64,000 nt of DNA. Origin: Streptomyces mirabilis. GTDB lineage: Bacteria; Actinomycetota; Actinomycetes; Streptomycetales; Streptomycetaceae. Shown here piece after piece: positions 35,502 through 42,460 of this stretch. The notes below the pieces were generated by a model. It was not told where the DNA came from. It made no database searches and saw only the letters and a list, made by a program, of their open reading frames with translations. The stretch spans positions 10,106,001-10,170,000 of the forward strand of contig NZ_JBCJKP010000001.1 of NCBI RefSeq assembly GCF_039503195.1, given 5' to 3'. Position 1 is the first letter of the stretch. Every line of letters starts with the position of its first letter. Position numbers and translations under genes: made by a program.

Positions 35502-37208
35502 TCAGCGACCCGCCCGGCTCCGTACCGCGCCCTCCCGGCACTTGCGCACCAGGACCGCCCATGTCGCCGCGAGGAACAGCACCGCGAACCCCGCGAGAAT
35601 CAACCAGCCGCGGCTCGCCGGATGACCGAACGAGTCCCCGTACGAGTCCAGCAGCGGCGGACCCAGGGGCGACGCGCCCGTGCGCCACAACGACTCCAGG
35701 CCGACCCCGCTGCCCAGTGCCTCGAACGCCCACCGGTTCGTCATCGCCCAGCTGATCGCCTCCCCGGCACCGGTCATCCGCGGCACCGGCACGAACGCCC
35801 CCGAGAACAGCACCTGGGGGAAGCACAGCAGCGGCAGCATCAGCGTCGCCTGGCCCGGCTCCGTCACCGCGGCCGAGGCCAGCAGCCCCAGCGCGAGGGC
35901 CGCCGCCGAGGCCAGCACGCTCGACACGAGCAGCGAACCGTACGTGCCCCATCCTGCCGCGGGCAGCCGGTCCAGCGCCCTCAGCACCACCAGCAGCAGT
36001 ACGTCGGCGACCGCGAGCACCGGCAGCATGGTGGTCAGCTTCGACGCGACGTAGGGACCGATCCGCAGCCCGGCCAGCCATTCCCGGCGCAGTACGGGCA
36101 GTTCGGTGCAGATCTGCAGCAACCCGTACGTCAGGCCGAAGAAGAACGCGCCGAACGCGATCCAGAACATGATCATCGCGGTCGATCCGGGGTCGGGCGC
36201 CGCGCGATCGAACGCGCCCGCCCGGAACAGCACCGCGAACATCGCCACGATCATCAACGGCGAACCCGCAAGGACGGCGACGGAGAGCCGGTTGTGCAGG
36301 AGGAGCGCGGTACCGCGACGGGTGAGCAGCACCCATTGGCGCAGGGCACCGACACGCCGGACAGGAACCGGAGGTGACGGTATGTCGGCGTTGTGCGCGT
36401 CGTCCGGCGGCGCGGCGCGCTCGACGCGTACGCCCTGGGCCACCGCCTCGTACACCTCCTCGACGGTGCCCACCCCGAACGCCCCGCACAGCGGGCCCGG
36501 TTCACCGGCGTACGCGACCTCGCCATCGGGGGAGAGGAACACCACATGGTCGCCGCGGAGCAGATCGGCGAGCGTGTGCGTGGTGAGGACGACGGTGGTG
36601 CCGTCCTCGGCCAGCGCGCGCAGGGTCCGCAGCAGGGCGGCACCGGTCACCGGGTCGAGCCCGGAGGTGGGCTCGTCGAGGAAGAGCACGCGGGGACGGG
36701 TGAGCAACTCGGCGGCGATACTGGCCCGTTTGCGCTCACCGCCGCTCAGCGCGCGCACGGGCGTCGCCGCCCGGGAGGAGAGACCCAGAGCCTCCAGGAC
36801 CCGGTCCACACCCGCCGCGACGGACTCGGGCGTCGTGCCCGGCGGCATGCGCAGACCCGCCGCGTACACCAGCGTCCGGCGCAGCGGCAGCTCGCGGTGG
36901 ATGATGTCCTCCTGCGGAACGAACCCGAACTCCGGCCCCGGCGGGCCGGGTTGCGTCCCGTCGTGCAGGACCGTCCCCTCCGTCGGCGCGCGCAGCCCGG
37001 CGAGCGTCTGCAACAGGATCGTCTTGCCCGCCCCGCTGCTCCCGGCGATCACGGTGAGCCGCCCGGGCGCGACGTCGAGGGACACGTCGTGCAGGACGTT
37101 CCCAGCGCCGTGTATGCGCTGCCCGACTGAACGTGCCTGTATGCGCAGGCCGTTGACCGAGGTGGCGGAGGCTTCGGCGGACGAGGACGGCTGCATGGGC
37201 GTCGGCAT
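35502..37208 (-). CDS. ABCG-type ABC transporter half (ATPase fused to ABC2 permease)
   Basis: The 568-residue protein has an N-terminal ATPase with Walker A GSSGAGKT, signature LSGGERKRAS, Walker B VLFLDEPTSGLDP and a TTHTLADLL H-loop. The C-terminal half has about six hydrophobic segments of ABC2 type, starting near residue 305. The ATPase-permease order is that of ABCG/White half-transporters, which act as dimers and export lipids or drugs. It lies directly downstream of the hexapeptide transferase region on the same strand; the substrate is unknown. Confidence 0.9.
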   Translation of the reverse strand: MPTPMQPSSSAEASATSVNGLRIQARSVGQRIHGAGNVLHDVSLDVAPGRLTVIAGSSGAGKTILLQTLAGLRAPTEGTVLHDGTQPGPPGPEFGFVPQEDIIHRELPLRRTLVYAAGLRMPPGTTPESVAAGVDRVLEALGLSSRAATPVRALSGGERKRASIAAELLTRPRVLFLDEPTSGLDPVTGAALLRTLRALAEDGTTVVLTTHTLADLLRGDHVVFLSPDGEVAYAGEPGPLCGAFGVGTVEEVYEAVAQGVRVERAAPPDDAHNADIPSPPVPVRRVGALRQWVLLTRRGTALLLHNRLSVAVLAGSPLMIVAMFAVLFRAGAFDRAAPDPGSTAMIMFWIAFGAFFFGLTYGLLQICTELPVLRREWLAGLRIGPYVASKLTTMLPVLAVADVLLLVVLRALDRLPAAGWGTYGSLLVSSVLASAAALALGLLASAAVTEPGQATLMLPLLCFPQVLFSGAFVPVPRMTGAGEAISWAMTNRWAFEALGSGVGLESLWRTGASPLGPPLLDSYGDSFGHPASRGWLILAGFAVLFLAATWAVLVRKCREGAVRSRAGR

Positions 37209-37289
37209 GGGTGCAGCATGCCAGGGGGCGGCGTACCGCGCGGCCCCACCGTACGCGCACGCCCCGCAGGACGCGGCGTTCCGCGCGGG

Positions 37290-39066
37290 CTACCCCGGTG
37301 TCGCGAACCCCGGCGACCGGGCCGGCTCCGGGCGATGGACGCCGCGCGGCCGGTACCCGAGCCGGTCCGCCACGCCCACCAGATCCGCGAGCAGCCATAC
37401 GATCGCGAGCCACATCTCGGTGCCCTGAAGCCCCGGCTCCCGGCCGGGACCCCCACCGCCCTCGCCCGCGGGACCGAAACCGAATCCGGCGCCGTCCCGC
37501 CACCGCCCCAGTGCCCGCGTCAGCTGCTCCTCGGCCCACGCCCGCACCTCGGCCGCCCGATGTCCGCTGCGCCGTCCCGCGAGCCGCAGGGGATGGGCCA
37601 CGTCCAGCACGTTGCAGGCGTTCTCCCGGCCGGCCGCGAACCAGCGCTGATCGCGGCCATGGGCCAGTACGGTGTCCACGACCCGCTCCGCATACGGCAC
37701 ATCGAACCCGAACTGGGCGTAGGAGCCCCGGGTGAGCCGGTAGTAGCCGTTGACCAGCTGCAACCGGCCCGCGGCGGGCGACCCGGCGGTGCCCCACATC
37801 CCCGTCCACGGGTCCACCCGTGTGGTGAGCCAGCCGAACAGCGCCTCCAGCGCGCCCGGCTCCCCGTCCTCGACGCCGAGCTCCAGATTGCGATGGGCGC
37901 CGGTCGCCCAGCAGTCCACCCACGCGCCGGCGGACCAGGTCCGCGTCCGCCACGGCAGTGACTCCAGCCGCGCCAACAGCTGAACTGCGGTCATGCGGCG
38001 TACCACGTGCACTGGTTGGGTGAGGCGGGAGCCCAGCAGGTCCAGGGCGTAGCCCACGGCCAGCACGTGGTACTCGGCGGTGCCGTCATCGATCCAGCCG
38101 TCGGCTGCCGGGGCGGGAAGCGCCCGGACCGCCGTCCGGAGCGAACTCGGGCACCAGTCCACTGCCCGGATCCTGAAGGGCGCGCAGCCGCGCGGCGTGT
38201 TCGTCGGCGGCCAACTGCTCCGGAGGCGAGCCCAGCAGCAGGTCGGCGATCTCGACGGCGTCGCAGTGTGCTCGAACGGTCGCGGGACCGCCCGGCCGGT
38301 CGGCGTAGCGGCCGGTGTCGGGGTTCCAGCAGCGGGCGAGGATTTCGGCGGCCTGCGCCCGGGCCCGGTCGGCGAACCGGGCGACGGCGTCCCCCAAGTC
38401 GCCCGACGGCTCACCCGGGCGGTCGCCCGGCAGGCCGTCCGAGAGCCCGCCCGGCAGGTCGCCCGAGACCGCGCGATCCCGTCGTGGTCCGCCCTGGGCG
38501 CGGCGATCGCGCAGGGGGCGGGCCGGGTTGCCCGCCGCGACCGTCCACGGCGCCAGATCCTTGGTGACCACCGCGCCCGCGCCCACGACGCAGTGGTCGC
38601 CGATCGTCACCCCGTCCAGTACGACCACGTGCGAGCCGATCCACACGTCGTCGCCGACGGTGATGCCCTCGCCGGTGAGGGGCTGCCGGTGCACCGGCCG
38701 GTCCGGGGCGAAGCCGTGGTTGAAGCCGAGCAGTGAACTGTGCGCGCCGATCCGGACCCCGTCGCCGAGGGCGATCCGGCCCCGGACGGTGGCATACGGG
38801 TTGACCGTGCAGTCGTCGCCCGCGGTCACCTCACCGGTCACGTAGGCGTGCCCGGCGATGTAGGAGTCGGTGCCCAGGCGCAGTGTGTCGGTGAAGACCC
38901 CGGCGGCCGGCGAGACGTAACAACGCGGCCCGAGGTGCGCGCCTGATTCCGTCAGCCGTAGCTGGCGCGCGTCCTGCGCGGCCCGCTGCCCGGCGGAGGC
39001 GCGGCCCACGAAGTCCCAGGGGCAGTAGTCGAAGTAGGCGTCATCGAGAGCGGTTTGCGCGTCCAT
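37290..39066 (-). pseudogene. Hexapeptide-repeat acyltransferase with large C-terminal helical domain, frameshifted
   Basis: From ATG 39066 the first frame reads a left-handed beta-helix transferase (NPYATVRGRIALGDGVRIGAHSSLLGFNHGF, ITVGDDVWIGSHVVVLDGVTIGDHCVVGAGAVVTKDLAPWTVAAGNPA), then helices up to FAPDGGPG. That frame stops at 38086. The protein clearly continues in another frame, from ADGWIDDGTAEYHVLAVGYALDLLG to a stop at 37290. One inserted base between about 38103 and 38135 explains both. Together they make roughly 590 residues. The C-terminal part is rich in paired helices, perhaps a toroid fold. If the shift is a sequencing error this is a functional acetyltransferase-like gene; otherwise the truncated transferase may still work. 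Confidence 0.72.
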
Positions 39067-39468
39067 CGCACGGGAGTCTAGAGAGCGCTTGCTGTCCGGG
39101 CAACGCCCGTCGATGCCGCCACCGCGCGCCGCGGCTCTCCCCTGCGCTGCGGCTCCTTCGTGCGACGCGGCCGACGCCGGCGGTAATCGGCCCGGGCTGC
39201 GACCGCACACCCCGTGATGGCGCACCGCCGCAGCCCGGAACACTCCGTGGGACCGCGTCTGCGCGCACGCGGGCTCCCCCATCCCCGCAGCGAGACGACC
39301 GGTCCGCACGTTGTGTCGTGATCCTGCAATCCCCGGCCAGGCATGTCAACTGCTCTAGCCGCGTAAGGCTATTGGAGTGTCTTCCGCTCTGACTGGCCGA
39401 GCCCGGCAGCGGCTAAAGTCTCCGAAGTCAACGTGCAGTCCCCCCGTCCGACACCAGGAGACCTGCCG
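39067..39468. other. 402-base divergent intergenic region
   Basis: It holds the leaderless promoter at 39075-39103. A perfect inverted repeat has 10-base arms at 39192-39201 (CCGGGCTGCG) and 39229-39238, separated by 27 bases. A weak -10-like TAAAGT lies at 39414-39419 before the HTH gene. No convincing gene is seen inside. Confidence 0.5.
39075..39103 (-). promoter_or_regulatory. Promoter for a leaderless transcript of the hexapeptide transferase
   Basis: On the minus strand TTGCCC (39103-39098) and TAGACT (39080-39075) are spaced by 17 bases. The expected start point falls within a base or two of the ATG at 39066, and no ribosome site is present. This fits leaderless initiation, which is common in Streptomyces. 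Confidence 0.6.
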
Positions 39469-40242
39469 GTGAGAGAAACGCGCCCGGCGCTCGCCGAGAC
39501 CCTCAGCCGTATCGGCTCCCTCATCGGGGACGGGCGAAGCCGCGACGACGTGCTCGACGTGGAGCGGCTCTCGAACGAAAGCGGTGTCCCGCGAGACGTC
39601 GTCCGGATGCTCCTGGACGGCGAGGAGCCGCCCGCCGAGGACATCACCGACCGGATCGTCCGCCGCATCGTCCACCTGCGCGAGACACGCCTGCGCCCCG
39701 ACGGAACCCGTCACTCCTACGACGAGATCGCCGCCTCCTACGGGGCCTCCCGGGCGTCCCTGTCGAACCTCGTCAACAGCCGCCGGAAGACGCCCTCGCC
39801 ACAGATGCCTTCGCGGCAGGCGCTCTCGCGGCAAGGGCTCTCGGAGCAGGTGCCTTCGGAGCAGGTGCTCTCGGAGCAGGAGCCTTCGCAACAGACGGGG
39901 GAGCGGCGCCCGGCACGCTCCGGTGGCCCGTTGGCATCCACCCAGGCCGGCATCGAGACGTTCTTCTTCGGCCAGCCCAACGGCTGGCTCTCCGCCGAAC
40001 CGCAGACCTCTCTCGACAACGCCCTCCAGTCCGTCCTGCACGGCCTGGAGGGAGAGGCGGCCGATCCGATGGCTCGGCTGCGCGGTACGCACGGACTGAG
40101 GGAGTTGGCCGCCCGCGCCCCGCAATTGGCCGAAGAAGAGCTTCAGTTGGTCACTGACTGGATCGACACCATCCTGCGGCGCAGAAACGCTCAGCGGGTA
40201 CGGGGTTCGGGGTCGGACAGTTCGCACACCGAAGGGCACTGA
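39469..40242 (+). CDS. HTH (XRE-like) regulator with pentapeptide-repeat linker
   Basis: GTG 39469, with AGGAG eight bases upstream, gives 257 residues. The N-terminal part resembles an XRE-type DNA-binding region: RLSNESGVPRDVVRMLLDGEEPPAEDITDRIVRRI, then YDEIAASYGASRASLSNLVNSRR. A linker of seven pentapeptides, such as MPSRQ, ALSRQ, VPSEQ and VLSEQ, follows. The C-terminal part contains IETFFFGQPNGWLSAEPQTSLDNALQSVL and a helical end. It heads a cluster with an ImmA/IrrE-like protease gene, a pairing known from regulators that are cleaved or relieved by the protease. Confidence 0.8.
   Translation: MRETRPALAETLSRIGSLIGDGRSRDDVLDVERLSNESGVPRDVVRMLLDGEEPPAEDITDRIVRRIVHLRETRLRPDGTRHSYDEIAASYGASRASLSNLVNSRRKTPSPQMPSRQALSRQGLSEQVPSEQVLSEQEPSQQTGERRPARSGGPLASTQAGIETFFFGQPNGWLSAEPQTSLDNALQSVLHGLEGEAADPMARLRGTHGLRELAARAPQLAEEELQLVTDWIDTILRRRNAQRVRGSGSDSSHTEGH
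39790..39894 (+). repeat. Seven 15-base tandem units encoding a pentapeptide linker
   Basis: Units of 15 bases begin at 39790 and run to 39894 with changes at the first and fourth codons. They encode TPSPQ, MPSRQ, ALSRQ, GLSEQ, VPSEQ, VLSEQ and EPSQQ. Confidence 0.88.
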
Positions 40243-40590
40243 CCGTGAGGGCACCGGGTCGTACGCAGGCGCGTCGCCGCCCGGGGCGGGAAGCCCACGC
40301 CGCGCCGGCCGCCGGGCACAGCCACCGGCGGGCGTCCTGCGCGCGCGCCGGAGCGCGTCCGGAACGCATGGGATGCGCCAGGCCCGGATGCGGGTGTATC
40401 CCGTTTGATCGGTATTTGATCCCCCTCAGCTTGCTGCACACCGAAGAGCCTGGCGTGGCCGACAAGGCACCTTGTTTGGCATATTGACAGGCCGAGTGGG
40501 GCGTACCTTCGGGCCGGGTGGGTGCAGGCAGGGTGGGATCGGCGGGCGTCGTGCGACGGTGCCCCATGCTGAAGTTCGCGGGGGAGAGCG
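40243..40590. other. 348-base region between the HTH and protease genes
   Basis: No gene is visible. It contains a perfect palindrome at 40462-40475 and a TTGACA box at 40484-40489. A TACCTT sequence at 40504-40509 is only 14 bases after it, too close for a standard promoter. The region around 40395-40495 is more A/T-rich than its surroundings, as expected of a control region. Confidence 0.55.
40462..40475. promoter_or_regulatory. Palindrome ACAAGG-CA-CCTTGT next to a TTGACA box
   Basis: Perfect six-base arms flank CA. It lies just upstream of TTGACA at 40484-40489 and 115 bases before the protease start, so it is a candidate operator for the adjacent HTH regulator. Confidence 0.65.
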
Positions 40591-41145
40591 GTGCGCACAG
40601 GCAGAGCCAAGGAGATGCGGAACCTGATCGGCCAGTTGGCCGACGGCGTGAGCCTGCCCGTACCCGCCGCTCCTGACGCGCTGTTCGACGCGCTCATCGC
40701 CGTGGTCGCCGACATCAGGGGCCGTGAGGTCGTCCTCCTCAAAGAGGAGTTCCCGCACCGCACCGCCACGGGACTGTGGCTCGACCTGCCGGACCACGAC
40801 ATCGTCCTCGTCGACAAGCGGGCGGCGCCCGTCCACCAACTGGCCATCCTCTGCCACGAGATCTGGCACATGATCAAGGGCGATTGCGGACACCACGCCG
40901 CCGGCGTCCCCGTCGCCGCACGCGTGCTGAGCGACCGGGCCGATGTGCAGCGGACGGTGCGGGCCGTGGCCGCGCGAACCGAGTTCCACGAACGGTCGGA
41001 GCAGGAAGCCGAGACCTTCGCCCTGCGGGCGGTGACGCATCTGCGGATCTGGCTGGAAGGGGAACCGGACAACCTCGCCACGGACCGGTCCCGGATCGCC
41101 GGCCGGATCGGCGCCTCACTGGGACACCGCCGGTCCCAGGTCTGA
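40591..41145 (+). CDS. ImmA/IrrE-like zinc metallopeptidase
   Basis: GTG 40591, with GGGGGAG upstream, gives 184 residues. The zinc motif HEIWH lies in QLAILCHEIWHMIKGDCGHH, with a preceding DIVLVDKRAAPVHQ strand typical of ImmA/IrrE peptidases. The third ligand is probably a Glu in EQEAETFALRA, as in the family. Such proteases relieve HTH repressors by cleavage. The HTH gene upstream is the natural partner. The next gene starts four bases after its stop, so the two are cotranscribed. Confidence 0.82.
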   Translation: MRTGRAKEMRNLIGQLADGVSLPVPAAPDALFDALIAVVADIRGREVVLLKEEFPHRTATGLWLDLPDHDIVLVDKRAAPVHQLAILCHEIWHMIKGDCGHHAAGVPVAARVLSDRADVQRTVRAVAARTEFHERSEQEAETFALRAVTHLRIWLEGEPDNLATDRSRIAGRIGASLGHRRSQV

Positions 41146-41148
41146 GCC

Positions 41149-42336
41149 GTGAACGCCTACTACATACCCGCGCTGGCCCTGTGGGCCGGCCTCGGAGTGA
41201 AACTGCCGGACCTGATCCGAACCTGGCGCGACCCCCTGGTCCGTTCGGTCTGCTGGGTGATCTTCCTCGGAGGCGCCGGATTCCTCTTCGCCGCCCCGCC
41301 CACGGTCGCCGCCGTGAACAGAGCGAGCGGCATCCCGAACCTCGCGGCCCCGCTGGACTACGTCATCGTCAGCGCCTACAGCGCCGCCTGCCTGCTGCTG
41401 ATCCTTCACTGGCGCGGCGGGCCGGCCGACCATGTACGTCGCCTCGCCCGGCGCTGGCAGATCGGGTACAGCGTCCTGATCACCTTGATCATCGTCCTCT
41501 TCGTGGCCGGGGACGCCCCCGTCGAGCGCCGTACGGATCTCGACACCTACTACGCCACCACGCCCTGGATCGGGCAGATGATCGCGCTGTACCTGCTCGG
41601 TCACATCACCGCGGCGGTGGCCACCACGGCGCTGTGCCGGCGCTGGGCGCTGGAGGTGCGCGGATGGCTGCGGGCCGGGCTGTGGCTCCTCGTGGCCGGA
41701 TGGCTGCTGAACCTGTCCTTCAGCACCCTGAAGCTGACCGCGGTGGCGGCGCGGTGGGCCGGCGGGGACTGGGACGTGCTGAGCACCCGCCTGGCGCCCG
41801 GCATGGCGAGCCTGGCCGCCACCGTCGCCACCGTCGGCTTCACGGTGCCGCTGTTCGGGCCGCGGCTGGGCCTGCTCTGGCATACCGCGGCGACCTGGCG
41901 GCGGCTCGGCCCGCTGTGGCACGAACTCGGCGGCGCCTCCCCCGGGAGCCCGCTCGCCGCTCCGATCCCCTGGTATTCGTCGTACGCCGTGCGGCTCACC
42001 CGGCGCGAGGCCGGCATCCAGGACGGGCTGAACCTTCTTCGCCCGTATCTCGACGACCGGATCCGGGCCCGGGCGCAGTCGGCGGCCCGGTCCGCGGGAC
42101 ACGGCGACGAGGACGCCTCCCGCATCGGCCTCGCCGCGATGATCGCCGCCGCCGTTCGGGTCCACCCCGACGGCGCGCCTGCCGAGACCGCCGTACTCGA
42201 CCACTCCGCGGGCCTCATGGCGCGCGCCACCTTGATGGGCGTGGCGCAGGCGTTGCGTACGTCCCCCATTGTCGCTGCCGCCCGCGCGGCCGCGGTGGCC
42301 GCCGCGGCCCCCGCTGACGAAAGAACCCCGTCATGA
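41149..42336 (+). CDS. MAB_1171c-type putative membrane transporter (first copy)
   Basis: The 395-residue protein starts at GTG 41149. The N-terminal half has about seven hydrophobic segments (YYIPALALWAGLGVKLPDLI onward), with a conserved loop PVERRTDLDTYYATTPW between helices 4 and 5. The soluble C-terminal half has LTRREAGIQDGLNLLRPYLDD and ends in an alanine-rich stretch. Transport has been proposed for this family only by topology. A diverged second copy follows immediately. Confidence 0.8.
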   Translation: MNAYYIPALALWAGLGVKLPDLIRTWRDPLVRSVCWVIFLGGAGFLFAAPPTVAAVNRASGIPNLAAPLDYVIVSAYSAACLLLILHWRGGPADHVRRLARRWQIGYSVLITLIIVLFVAGDAPVERRTDLDTYYATTPWIGQMIALYLLGHITAAVATTALCRRWALEVRGWLRAGLWLLVAGWLLNLSFSTLKLTAVAARWAGGDWDVLSTRLAPGMASLAATVATVGFTVPLFGPRLGLLWHTAATWRRLGPLWHELGGASPGSPLAAPIPWYSSYAVRLTRREAGIQDGLNLLRPYLDDRIRARAQSAARSAGHGDEDASRIGLAAMIAAAVRVHPDGAPAETAVLDHSAGLMARATLMGVAQALRTSPIVAAARAAAVAAAAPADERTPS

Positions 42337-42460
42337 GCCCGCACGGCGTGCCCCCGCGCCGGCCCGTCCCGCCACAGGACACGTCAAGGCGGGCCACGGC
42401 GCCCTTTCCGCCGTCCGATCGACCGGTCCCACGTACATCTCCGGAAGGCAGGCAGGCCCA

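Noticed and set aside
39790..39894. CRISPR array
   Set aside because: The 15-base units are contiguous, without spacers, and in frame with the HTH protein; no cas genes are present anywhere in the window.
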